Origin: a bacterium
Lineage (GTDB): Bacteria; Patescibacteriota; Minisyncoccia; Ryanbacterales; 2-02-FULL-48-12
NCBI GenBank assembly: GCA_005239605.1
Contig: SBBS01000014.1
Location: 1-15,244 of the forward strand
Length of the DNA: 15,244 nucleotides
Direction of reading: 5' to 3'
In this document: positions 1 through 5,703 of the stretch, one piece after another
How the letters are laid out: the number at the start of each line of letters is the position of its first letter
Numbering within the stretch: the first letter of the stretch is position 1
Notes under the pieces: generated by a model
Database searches by the model: none
Seen by the model: the letters and a program-made list of their open reading frames with translations, nothing else
What the model was told of the DNA's origin: nothing
Program-made: the position numbers and the translations under genes

Positions 1-852
1 GCGTTCGGGTCCGCTTCCGCTTTATATTTTCCTGATCGGCCGGTTGCCGTAAAAACCGGCACAACAAACGACTATCGTGACGCATGGATACTTGGGTACA
101 CTCCTAACTTGGTTACTGGTGTATGGGCGGGCAACAATGACAATACTCCCATGGAAAAACGAGTCGCCGGGTTTATTGTAGCCCCCATCTGGCACGATTT
201 TATGGAACGCGCATTCAAAAACATGCCGATTGAACAATTTAGAACCCCTGAATATAAAAAATCGGAAAAACCGATTCTCGCTGGCGAGTGGCGAGGTTCA
301 CGAACGTATACCATTGACTCCATTTCCGGCAACATTGCAACAGAAGAAACACCGCCGGAATTTCGAGAAAAAAAAATAATACCGGAATTTCACTCCATTC
401 TCCATTGGGTTGATAAAACAGATCCCCAAGGCCCGATACCAGCCAACCCCGCGCGCGACCCGCAATATGTAAACTGGGAAACGGGCGTGCGCGCATGGGC
501 GCAGAAATCCGGAATTCTTGCCGCAGAAAACATAGCCCCGCCCACACAAAAAGATTCTGTGCACACGGAGGAAAATAAGCCTCACATTGAAATTATCGCG
601 CCAACAACAAATCAAATGTTCTCTATTGGCGAAACAGTAACCATAATAACAAACACCACAAGCGTCTATCCGCTTTCACAGGTTGATTATTTCCTAAACG
701 GATCATTTATAGGATCAAACAAAACATCATTCAATACTTTTGTTTTCACCATCTCTTCCCAAACACCTCCAAACTCAAAAATAACCATAAAAGCGTATGA
801 TACTATGGGAAACGCAAAAGAAGTTCACACCTTCATTGGCATTACAATATAA
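1..852 (+). CDS. Penicillin-binding protein (class A/PBP1A-like), C-terminal part, 5' truncated
   Basis: The reading frame is open from the first base of the window and ends at TAA 850-852 (283 residues visible). It begins inside the transpeptidase domain. The KTGT active-site motif is at visible residues 18-21, followed by T-N-D-Y-R-D-A-W and the G-x-x-P-x-L-V-T-G-V-W-x-G-x-x-D stretch typical of bifunctional class A penicillin-binding proteins, which cross-link peptidoglycan outside the cytoplasmic membrane. After the catalytic domain comes a linker of about 120 residues. Residues from about 194 to the end are beta-rich and read as a bacterial Ig-like domain, a tail seen in PBP1A/1C-type proteins. 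The catalytic serine motifs and any glycosyltransferase domain would lie upstream of the window, so the exact class (1A versus 1C) is unproven. The last 28 bases overlap the end of dnaN on the other strand, and no terminator lies between the two genes. Confidence 0.92.
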   Translation, partial: AFGSASALYFPDRPVAVKTGTTNDYRDAWILGYTPNLVTGVWAGNNDNTPMEKRVAGFIVAPIWHDFMERAFKNMPIEQFRTPEYKKSEKPILAGEWRGSRTYTIDSISGNIATEETPPEFREKKIIPEFHSILHWVDKTDPQGPIPANPARDPQYVNWETGVRAWAQKSGILAAENIAPPTQKDSVHTEENKPHIEIIAPTTNQMFSIGETVTIITNTTSVYPLSQVDYFLNGSFIGSNKTSFNTFVFTISSQTPPNSKITIKAYDTMGNAKEVHTFIGITI

Positions 853-1925
853 AAATAAGACAAATCATCTTTTGACCGCATTAAAAGCGGCCCTTCCGGA
901 GAAGCAAACCCAAAAAATACATCGCCGGAAATATTCTGCAAGCCATCCAAAATATAGCGATAATTAAAACTTATGCTTATTTCTTTGCCGGTGATAGGCG
1001 TGTTAACGTAGAGTTGATTTTCTCCCACATCTGTGTTTTGCGCGCGAACTTCAACTTTTTTCTCTTGTGGATTTATGTGAAATGTAATATCTGATAGTTT
1101 ACCCACAAAAACACCTGCCACACGAAGCATCTCAATAAGAGTGTCTTTTGATAAGGTAAATTCTGTTGTAAAATTTACAGGCACAATACGCTGATAATCA
1201 GGAAAAGACCCTTCAACAAGCCGAGAAACCATGCGAAAACGCTTTGTTTGAAACACCACTTGACCAGTCCCCAAAGAAACAACCACATCTCCATCTTCAC
1301 GCTCAAGCAAGCGCATAAGTTCGTTTACAGAGCGTATAGGCAATAAAAATGACTGCGACCATCCTTTTTCCCCAAACATGCCGTTTACTTGCTGTTCGGC
1401 AAGACGAAAACTGTCTGTTGCCGCAAAAGTAGCTTTTTGATGAGTAAAAGACGCAAACACACTCGAAATTTCCGGTTTTATATCCGATACTGATGAAGCG
1501 GATGCCACATTTCGCAAGCAAGTTTGTAATACCGGCCCGGAAATAGTAAACCGTTCCAATTCTGTTTGTTGCGGCACCAATGGAAAATCATCCGCCGCCT
1601 GCCCGTGAATAACTGTGCGCCCCGCATCAGAAATAAATTCAATATTTCCATTCTTTACCGAACAGGTAACTTGATCACCTCCCACTAAAGATATATAAGA
1701 ACTCAAAACACGGGCAGGTATGGCAATACGGCCTTCTCTCTCAATTTTCCCGCCTACCCATACTTCTACAGCTGTTTCTAGATTTGTGGCAGTAAGAGTT
1801 ATTTTTCCTTTTTCAGCTGAACAGAGAATAGTTGAAAGAATCGGCAATGTTGTTTTTCTCCCTGCATTTTTTTCAACAAGAAGAATGCCGTCCTTTAGAT
1901 TTTCTTTTAATGCTATAAATTTCAT
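825..1925 (-). CDS. dnaN: DNA polymerase III subunit beta (sliding clamp)
   Basis: This 366-residue protein has the usual length of a bacterial beta clamp and its three repeated clamp folds (about 1-120, 121-245, 246-366). Recognisable features are the N-terminal M-K-F-I-x-L-K-E-N-L, the segment G-S-F-P-D-Y in domain 2 and the C-terminal Y-x-V-M-P-M, close to the invariant end of DnaN. The dimer encircles DNA and tethers the replicative polymerase and other clamp-binding proteins. The start at 1925 is the only one giving a complete N-terminus; no Shine-Dalgarno motif precedes it. The gene lies downstream of dnaA in the same direction across a 232-base spacer that carries the putative unwinding region of oriC. 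It may use its own promoter there or be read with dnaA. Its stop lies inside the 3' end of the convergent penicillin-binding protein gene. Confidence 0.97.
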   Translation of the reverse strand: MKFIALKENLKDGILLVEKNAGRKTTLPILSTILCSAEKGKITLTATNLETAVEVWVGGKIEREGRIAIPARVLSSYISLVGGDQVTCSVKNGNIEFISDAGRTVIHGQAADDFPLVPQQTELERFTISGPVLQTCLRNVASASSVSDIKPEISSVFASFTHQKATFAATDSFRLAEQQVNGMFGEKGWSQSFLLPIRSVNELMRLLEREDGDVVVSLGTGQVVFQTKRFRMVSRLVEGSFPDYQRIVPVNFTTEFTLSKDTLIEMLRVAGVFVGKLSDITFHINPQEKKVEVRAQNTDVGENQLYVNTPITGKEISISFNYRYILDGLQNISGDVFFGFASPEGPLLMRSKDDLSYFYIVMPMKV

Positions 1926-1957
1926 AAATCCGTTACTATTTCATTTTTTATTAATTA

Positions 1958-1978
1958 AAAAAATAATAGTAGTAGTAA
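1958..1978 (+). promoter_or_regulatory. DnaA-trio-like repeat (origin unwinding element)
   Basis: Read 3' to 5' on the + strand from 1978 leftwards, the bases form AAT, then GAT three times, then AAT and AAA twice. All seven fit the published DnaA-trio consensus 3'-(G/A)A(T/A)-5'. The repeat lies directly beside a GC-rich patch and a pair of DnaA-box-like 9-mers at 1983-1999, with an AT-rich stretch on its far side. In the model from B. subtilis, a DnaA filament nucleated on the boxes extends over the trios and melts the duplex. The match is by eye; such short motifs can arise by chance, but order and location are right. Confidence 0.65.
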
Positions 1979-1982
1979 GCGG

Positions 1983-1999
1983 TGTGTGTAAGTGGAAAA
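1983..1999 (-). promoter_or_regulatory. Two adjacent DnaA-box-like 9-mers
   Basis: On the minus strand these bases read TTTTCCACT (1991-1999) and TTACACACA (1983-1991), each one mismatch from TTWTNCACA and sharing one base. They sit five bases from the DnaA-trio-like repeat, where filament nucleation would be expected. Confidence 0.5.
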
Positions 2000-2043
2000 C
2001 ATGCATATATATTTGAGGCGCAACAGGTTTATGTAATCCGTTC

Positions 2044-2052
2044 TGTGTATAA
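2044..2052 (-). promoter_or_regulatory. DnaA box, consensus match
   Basis: TGTGTATAA on the + strand is TTATACACA on the minus strand, a full match to TTWTNCACA. The identical 9-mer occurs twice in inverted orientation upstream of dnaA at 3613-3633, which supports it as this organism's preferred box. Confidence 0.6.
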
Positions 2053-2061
2053 TTAATGGAA

Positions 2062-2107
2062 AACTATGGAAATATATGTGGAATTTTTCTCATTAATTTA
2101 CATAGTT
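2062..2107. repeat. Inverted repeat inside the putative oriC
   Basis: AACTATGGAAAT at 2062-2073 pairs with ATTTACATAGTT at 2096-2107 (11 of 12 positions) across a 22-base AT-rich loop. The role is unknown; it could be a protein-binding site or a cruciform-prone part of the origin. Confidence 0.45.
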
Positions 2108-2112
2108 GCTAA

Positions 2113-2121
2113 TTATACGCA
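2113..2121 (+). promoter_or_regulatory. DnaA-box-like site
   Basis: TTATACGCA differs from TTWTNCACA at one position (G for A). It lies between other boxes in the dnaA-dnaN spacer. It is weaker than the exact sites. Confidence 0.4.
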
Positions 2122-2144
2122 TATAATACATATTTTTCAACTCT

Positions 2145-2153
2145 TTTTACACA
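2145..2153 (+). promoter_or_regulatory. DnaA box, consensus match
   Basis: TTTTACACA matches TTWTNCACA fully. It ends four bases from the dnaA stop codon at 2158. Confidence 0.5.
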
Positions 2154-2157
2154 GATC

Positions 2158-3528
2158 TCATATTTCATAAATATGCTCGCGTAAAAGTTGTATTTCATTT
2201 GCGAGTTCCGGGTTGTCCTTTATGTCTTTTATAATTTTTTCACACGCATGAATTGCGGTGGTATGATCTCTCCCCCCAAATTTTTGTCCTATATAAGGAA
2301 ATGATCCATGAAAATCTTCCCGCAGAAGGTACATGGCGACTTGACGAGGTTTTACAACCTCCCGGCGCCTACTCCGTTCAAATAATTGTTTTTCGTTAAT
2401 ATCATAAAAAACACAAACTTCTTTTATAATGTTTGCCGCCGTAACAACACGTTTTTTGTTGGATGTTATTTGCAGTAAAAGTTCTTTTACATTTTCTAGG
2501 CTTGGCATCACACCTGTTGTGTGTATTCGCGCATTTATAATGTTTAAAGCGCCTTCCAACTCTCTAATGTTTTTTTCCACCACAGACGCTATATATTCTA
2601 AAATTTCATTTGGTAAATCAGTTTTTTTTGTTGCCAGTTTTGTTTTGAGAATTGCAAGCCGTGTTTCATAGTCTGGTTGGGATATATCGGCTATAAGTCC
2701 TGCCTCAAAACGGGAACGGAGTCTTTCTTCAAGATTTGCTATTGATTTTGGCGTCCGGTCGGAAGAAAATATAATCTGTTTATTGTTTTCATACAATGCA
2801 TTGAATGTGTGAAAAAATTCTTCTTGCGTGCGCACTTTGCCGGCAATAAATTGGATATCGTCTATAATAAGAACATCAAATTGCCTATAACGATCTTTAA
2901 ACCGCTGTGGTTCATGGTTTTGAATTGCCGTCACTAATTCATTTGTAAAACGCTCAGAAGTTGTGTAGTAAACTTTTAAAGAAGGGTTATGTTGTTTAAT
3001 AGCGTTGCCGGTTGCCTGTAATAGGTGTGTTTTTCCAAGCCCCACGCCGCCATATATAAATAAAGGGTTATACAGAGATGCAATGTTTTTTATCACAGAT
3101 TGCGCGGCTGCGTGCGCAAGTTCGTTAAAAGAACCCACGATAAAAGTTTCAAAAATATACCGAGGGTTTAAATTTGTGTTTTTATCAACATGGAGTTCTT
3201 GAAACTCTAATTGTTCTTCTGCGCGCTGCTCTTGTTTGTTTATTTGTAAAGGCGCTGTTTTTTGTTGTGTTTCCGGAATTGTTTTTTTTGATACAACATA
3301 TTCAATGCTTCGCACTTCCGGGCACGTTGTTCGAATAACGCGCATAATAAGCTTGTGGTATTTGTTTTCAAGCCATTCCTTTGTGAAACCATTTGGAACC
3401 GAAACCACAATAACACCTTGTTCATTTTGGCTTATAAAAGTATGTTTAAACCAAGTAATAAAATTTGCTCGCGATATGGAAAGCTCCGCTTCATTAAGTA
3501 CTATCTGCCACAATTCCTCATTTTTCAT
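2158..3528 (-). CDS. dnaA: Chromosomal replication initiator protein DnaA
   Basis: The 456-residue protein shows the full DnaA architecture. Domain I (about 1-80) starts M-K-N-E-E-L-W and carries the W-F motif at 26-27. A variable Gln/Glu-rich linker spans about 81-118. The AAA+ domain starts with N-P-R-Y-I-F-E-T-F at 121-129 and has Walker A GGVGLGKTH at 160-168, Walker B L-I-I-D-D at 220-224 and the R-L-R-S-R-F box near 269-274. DNA-binding domain IV ends the protein, with the helix-turn-helix signature around 394-424 including G-R-D-H-T-T at 419-424. DnaA-ATP binds 9-mer boxes and opens oriC. The start at 3528 gives the standard N-terminus; no Shine-Dalgarno motif precedes it. Box-like sites on both sides of the gene suggest autoregulation as well as origin function. 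Confidence 0.98.
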   Translation of the reverse strand: MKNEELWQIVLNEAELSISRANFITWFKHTFISQNEQGVIVVSVPNGFTKEWLENKYHKLIMRVIRTTCPEVRSIEYVVSKKTIPETQQKTAPLQINKQEQRAEEQLEFQELHVDKNTNLNPRYIFETFIVGSFNELAHAAAQSVIKNIASLYNPLFIYGGVGLGKTHLLQATGNAIKQHNPSLKVYYTTSERFTNELVTAIQNHEPQRFKDRYRQFDVLIIDDIQFIAGKVRTQEEFFHTFNALYENNKQIIFSSDRTPKSIANLEERLRSRFEAGLIADISQPDYETRLAILKTKLATKKTDLPNEILEYIASVVEKNIRELEGALNIINARIHTTGVMPSLENVKELLLQITSNKKRVVTAANIIKEVCVFYDINEKQLFERSRRREVVKPRQVAMYLLREDFHGSFPYIGQKFGGRDHTTAIHACEKIIKDIKDNPELANEIQLLREHIYEI

Positions 3529-3562
3529 AATATAGATAGATACACTATCCAGTAATATTTTT

Positions 3563-3571
3563 AGTATATCA
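3563..3571 (-). promoter_or_regulatory. Candidate dnaA promoter, extended -10
   Basis: On the minus strand these bases read TGATATACT, an extended -10 (TGn plus TATACT, one mismatch from TATAAT), 34 bases before the dnaA ATG. No good -35 hexamer is seen 16-18 bases upstream; the 14-bp palindrome covers most of that spacer. Confidence 0.4.
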
Positions 3572-3573
3572 GA

Positions 3574-3587
3574 TTGTTTGCAAACAA
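3574..3587. promoter_or_regulatory. 14-bp perfect palindrome, possible operator upstream of dnaA
   Basis: TTGTTTGCAAACAA is its own reverse complement. It lies two bases upstream of the dnaA extended -10, where a bound protein would block RNA polymerase. It does not resemble a DnaA box. The binding protein is unknown. Confidence 0.4.
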
Positions 3588-3612
3588 GACATTATACGCG
3601 CAATATATTAAA

Positions 3613-3633
3613 TTATACACATAATGTGTATAA
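3613..3633. promoter_or_regulatory. Pair of inverted DnaA boxes
   Basis: TTATACACA (3613-3621) and TGTGTATAA (3625-3633) are exact inverted copies separated by TAA, giving a near-perfect 21-base palindrome. Both match TTWTNCACA. The sites lie between the dnaA and rpmH promoters, so bound DnaA could affect both. Confidence 0.6.
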
Positions 3634-3655
3634 CATGTGCATGGTTTGTGTACTA

Positions 3656-3684
3656 TTGAGTAAGTTGCCATCACCTGATATAGT
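3656..3684 (+). promoter_or_regulatory. rpmH operon promoter, likely giving a leaderless mRNA
   Basis: TTGAGT (3656-3661, 4 of 6 to TTGACA) and TATAGT (3679-3684, 5 of 6 to TATAAT) are exactly 17 bases apart, and TGA directly before the -10 makes it an extended -10. Transcription would start about seven bases downstream, at or next to the A of the rpmH ATG at 3691. Confidence 0.6.
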
Positions 3685-3690
3685 GTGTTT

Positions 3691-3825
3691 ATGTCTGTAA
3701 CATACAAGCCAAAAAAGAAAAAACGCAGAAAAACACACGGTTTTTTGGTTCGTTCTCATACTCCGGGTGGTAGAAATGTCATCCAGAGGCGTCGCCGGAA
3801 AGGTAGAAAACACTTAACAGTGTAA
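3691..3825 (+). CDS. rpmH: Large ribosomal subunit protein bL34
   Basis: This 44-residue, strongly basic protein was found by reading the gap between dnaA and rnpA. It has the L34 pattern: T-Y-x-P near the N-terminus, K-K-K-K-R-R-K-T-H-G-F, an R-S-H-T-P-G-G-R turn and the ending R-R-R-R-K-G-R-K-H-L-T-V. L34 is one of the smallest proteins of the 50S subunit and binds 23S rRNA. The start at 3691 gives the expected length and N-terminus. It has no Shine-Dalgarno motif and lies where the promoter at 3656-3684 would start transcription. The stop TAA (3823-3825) overlaps the ATG of rnpA by one base, the usual rpmH-rnpA coupling near bacterial origins. Confidence 0.96.
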   Translation: MSVTYKPKKKKRRKTHGFLVRSHTPGGRNVIQRRRRKGRKHLTV

Positions 3826-4163
3826 TGCTTCCAAAAAAAAATCGTCTTGTGACACGGGGGGATTTCAAAGGAGTTTTTCGGGGGGGCTTGCGGGCGCGTT
3901 CAGGACCTTTCCAGCTTATGTGTCAAAAAAACAAAACAAACAACGCTCGTTTTGGGTTTATAGTACCTCTTTCGGTCTCTAAAAAGGCTGTGCGGCGCAA
4001 TAAACTGCGCCGGCAGATGCATGAATTTATACGGATGATGATTTTTCAAAAAATTTCCGGCTATGATTGTGTAATACGCGCATATCCGGGGGCTGACGAA
4101 TTGCAGTACGATGAAATGGGACAATATATAATGGAGATGATTAAAAAGGCTGGCATTTTATAG
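3825..4163 (+). CDS. rnpA: Ribonuclease P protein component
   Basis: The 112-residue basic protein begins M-L-P-K-K-N-R-L, as RnpA proteins do, followed by F-K-x-V-F-R. The conserved core runs F-G-F-I-V-P-L-S-V-S-K-K-A-V-R-R-N-K-L-R-R-Q (about 43-64) and includes the RNR-type motif at 58-63 that contacts the RNase P RNA. RnpA is the protein cofactor of the ribozyme that removes 5' leaders from pre-tRNA. Length matches the family. The start overlaps the rpmH stop by one base and yidD starts three bases after the stop, so translation is probably coupled. The RNase P RNA gene is not in this window. Confidence 0.95.
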   Translation: MLPKKNRLVTRGDFKGVFRGGLRARSGPFQLMCQKNKTNNARFGFIVPLSVSKKAVRRNKLRRQMHEFIRMMIFQKISGYDCVIRAYPGADELQYDEMGQYIMEMIKKAGIL

Positions 4164-4166
4164 TAA

Positions 4167-4409
4167 ATGGTTTCTGTAAGCATATTTTTTATTCGTATCT
4201 ATCAATACATACTTTCTCCTGACCATGGTATGGTGTTTTTTAACCGCACGCGTGTATGCCGGTTTTTTCCTTCTTGTTCATCTTATACCATAGAAGCGTT
4301 GCGGATGCATGGTTTTTTACGCGGGTGGTGGTATGGGATAGGGCGCATTATACGGTGCCATCCATGGCAGAAAGGGGGGTATGATTTGCCACCTTCGGCA
4401 GGCAATTAA
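4167..4409 (+). CDS. yidD: Membrane protein insertion efficiency factor YidD
   Basis: This 80-residue protein carries the YidD signature: I-x-x-Y-Q-x-x-L-S-P near the N-terminus, then C-R-F-F-P-S-C-S-S-Y (31-40) and R-C-H-P-W-x-x-G-G-Y-D (63-73), with the three conserved cysteines at 31, 37 and 64. YidD is a small, membrane-associated protein encoded between rnpA and yidC in many bacteria and helps YidC-dependent insertion; its mechanism is not settled. It starts three bases after rnpA and is followed 17 bases later by yidC. The start at 4167 gives the usual length; no Shine-Dalgarno motif is visible. Confidence 0.95.
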   Translation: MVSVSIFFIRIYQYILSPDHGMVFFNRTRVCRFFPSCSSYTIEALRMHGFLRGWWYGIGRIIRCHPWQKGGYDLPPSAGN

Positions 4410-4426
4410 TAATTTCAAATTTTGGT

Positions 4427-5185
4427 ATGGGTTTTTTTATTACCGCTTTTAATGAAATATTCTTTCATCCTCTTCTAAACGCTCTTGTATTTCTTACAAG
4501 CGTTCTTCCTTTTTATGATTTAGGGCTTGCGGTTATTATCCTTACTATTCTGGTGCGGCTTGTGCTGTTCCCTTTTACGCATCACTCTATAAAGGCGCAA
4601 ACAAAAATGCGTTCTTTGGAGCCGGAAATTGCCCGTATTCGCGATGAACATAAACATAATCAAGAAGAGCAAGCGCGCCGTATTATGGCTTTGTATAAGG
4701 AACATGGAGTAAATCCGTTTTCCGGATGCGTGATGCTTCTGGTGCAGCTTCCTCTTCTTATTGCATTGTATCGCGTTTTTTTGGTTGATGTGGAAGATAT
4801 GGGCAGGTATTTATATCCATTTGTTTCATTGCCGGATTCCATGCATACCGTGTTTTTGGGAGTCATACATCTTACGGAAACAAGTATTTTTTTGGCCGCG
4901 CTTTCCGGGATCACCCAATTTATTCAAATGAAACTCGCGGTGCCGGCATCTTCGGCAAACATCAAACAAAAACCGGATATTTCCAGCATGATGACTTCTC
5001 AGATGACATATGTAATGCCCGGCATCATTTTTGCGATAGGATTACAGTTTCCGGCGGCAGTTTCTTTATATTGGACAACCATGAACTTATTTGCTATCAT
5101 TCACGAAATGATAGTGCGTAAAAAGGCGGAAGCAATCCGCGCCACCTATAAACATGAACAAGGACGAGAACTCAAAAATATATGA
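4427..5185 (+). CDS. yidC: Membrane protein insertase YidC/Oxa1 family
   Basis: The 252-residue protein is the short form of the YidC/Oxa1/Alb3 insertase, lacking the large periplasmic domain of proteobacterial YidC. It has about five hydrophobic segments (around 12-30, 33-50, 100-120, 143-165, 195-228). The conserved arginine of the hydrophilic groove is in I-L-V-R-L-V-L-F-P (R44). The charged loop at about 55-92 (K-x-Q-x-K-M-R-S-L-E-P-E-I-x-x-I) and the segment N-P-F-S-G-C-V-M-L-L-V-Q-L-P are typical. YidC inserts and folds inner-membrane proteins alone or with SecYEG, and could serve the many membrane subunits of the adjoining T4SS genes. No lipobox cysteine is seen at the N-terminus. The 3' end overlaps jag by 32 bases. 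Confidence 0.95.
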   Translation: MGFFITAFNEIFFHPLLNALVFLTSVLPFYDLGLAVIILTILVRLVLFPFTHHSIKAQTKMRSLEPEIARIRDEHKHNQEEQARRIMALYKEHGVNPFSGCVMLLVQLPLLIALYRVFLVDVEDMGRYLYPFVSLPDSMHTVFLGVIHLTETSIFLAALSGITQFIQMKLAVPASSANIKQKPDISSMMTSQMTYVMPGIIFAIGLQFPAAVSLYWTTMNLFAIIHEMIVRKKAEAIRATYKHEQGRELKNI

Positions 5186-5624
5186 AGATGTTCATAAAAC
5201 CCTGGAAGAGGTATTGCAAAAAATGAACATTCAAGCGTCTGTAAATAAGTCAGATTTTTTAGACGCTCCTTATTTTCAAATTGAGACAAAAGACAACACG
5301 CTGCTTATTGGAGAAAACGGCCAGCATTTATACGCGCTTCAGACGTTTATAAAGCGCGTTGTTGAGCAAAAGCGCGGCGAACCATGCCCGCCATTTCTTA
5401 TAGATGTTAATGATTACCAGCGTCATTATATTGAGGATATAAAAGAGCGCGCGCGTATGGGAGCGCAGCGTGTTCGGTATTTCAAAAAAGAAGTTGCGCT
5501 GCAGCCAATGAATAGCTACGAACGCCGTGTCATACATATGACGCTTATGGAAGATCCTGATGTGGCAACGGAAAGTATGGGTGAGGGAGAGAATAGGCGC
5601 GTGGTGATACGACCCGTAACATGA
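5154..5624 (+). CDS. khpB: KH-R3H RNA-binding protein (KhpB/EloR/Jag family)
   Basis: The 156-residue protein has a KH domain (about 25-85, with the GxxG loop as G-E-N-G at 53-56) followed by an R3H domain (about 90-155) with the R-x3-H pair at R124/H128 and the ending S-M-G-E-G-E-N-R-R-V-V-I-R-P. This is the Jag/SpoIIIJ-associated family, single-strand RNA-binding proteins linked to cell elongation in Firmicutes and usually encoded next to yidC. The N-terminal Jag_N domain of Bacillus Jag is absent. The gene overlaps the end of yidC by 32 bases. A later ATG at codon 24 would cut into the KH domain, so the first start is preferred. The stop codon TGA lies inside the first unit of a heptamer repeat, so the final threonine and the stop come from repeat-derived sequence. 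Confidence 0.92.
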   Translation: MNKDENSKIYEDVHKTLEEVLQKMNIQASVNKSDFLDAPYFQIETKDNTLLIGENGQHLYALQTFIKRVVEQKRGEPCPPFLIDVNDYQRHYIEDIKERARMGAQRVRYFKKEVALQPMNSYERRVIHMTLMEDPDVATESMGEGENRRVVIRPVT

Positions 5625-5703
5625 AGCATGAAGCATGAAGCATGAAACTTGAAACATAAAACTTTTAAAAATTTAATGCTTCATGTTTCAAGTTTCATGA
5701 TTT
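5621..5703. repeat. Heptamer-unit inverted repeat, locus 1
   Basis: Seven-base units follow each other without gaps: ATGAAGC at 5621, 5628 and 5635, ATGAAAC at 5642, TTGAAAC at 5649 and ATAAAAC at 5656. After 13 AT-only bases the complementary set follows: ATGCTTC (5676), ATGTTTC (5683), AAGTTTC (5690) and ATGATTT (5697). The 17-base arm 5641-5657 is an exact inverted copy of 5683-5699. Both convergent genes end inside the element. No T-run follows on either strand, so it is not a standard intrinsic terminator. Confidence 0.85.

Larger units (their letters stand above)
1926..2157. other. Putative oriC, dnaA-dnaN spacer with unwinding region
   Basis: No gene fits this 232-base spacer. It holds an AT-rich tract next to dnaN (about 1938-1966), a DnaA-trio-like repeat (1958-1978), a short GC patch (1979-1982) and 9-mers close to TTWTNCACA at 1983-1991, 1991-1999, 2044-2052, 2113-2121 and 2145-2153. 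An 11-of-12 inverted repeat lies at 2062-2073/2096-2107. The order AT-rich DNA, trios, GC patch, DnaA boxes is the basal unwinding layout described for Bacillus subtilis and other bacteria. Location between dnaA and dnaN and box content together support an origin. Function is inferred; GC-skew and marker-frequency data were not available. Confidence 0.75.
3529..3690. other. Divergent dnaA/rpmH spacer, second box cluster of a bipartite origin
   Basis: No gene fits this 162-base AT-rich spacer. It contains a dnaA-facing extended -10 (3563-3571), a 14-bp perfect palindrome (3574-3587), a weak box-like 9-mer (3592-3600), two exact DnaA-box-like 9-mers in inverted orientation (3613-3633) and an rpmH-facing promoter (3656-3684). 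Boxes on both flanks of dnaA resemble the bipartite origins known in Bacillus and Helicobacter. Whether this block takes part in initiation or only regulates dnaA cannot be told from sequence. Confidence 0.55.

Noticed and set aside
1720..2016. 98-residue open frame on the + strand over the dnaN start and origin
   Set aside because: It is antisense to conserved dnaN codons and runs through the trio repeat and AT-rich DNA; no protein features.
3529..3690. tRNA or small RNA gene in the dnaA-rpmH spacer
   Set aside because: No cloverleaf or GC-rich structured segment; the palindromes are explained better as protein-binding sites.
5641..5699. Intrinsic terminator formed by the 17-bp heptamer stem
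   Set aside because: The stem is AT-rich with a 25-base loop and neither strand has a T-run after it. The GC-rich hairpin at 5705-5735 fits a terminator much better.
5621..5703. CRISPR array or tandem repeat with spacers
   Set aside because: Units are only seven bases, contiguous, with no unique spacers, and they switch orientation.
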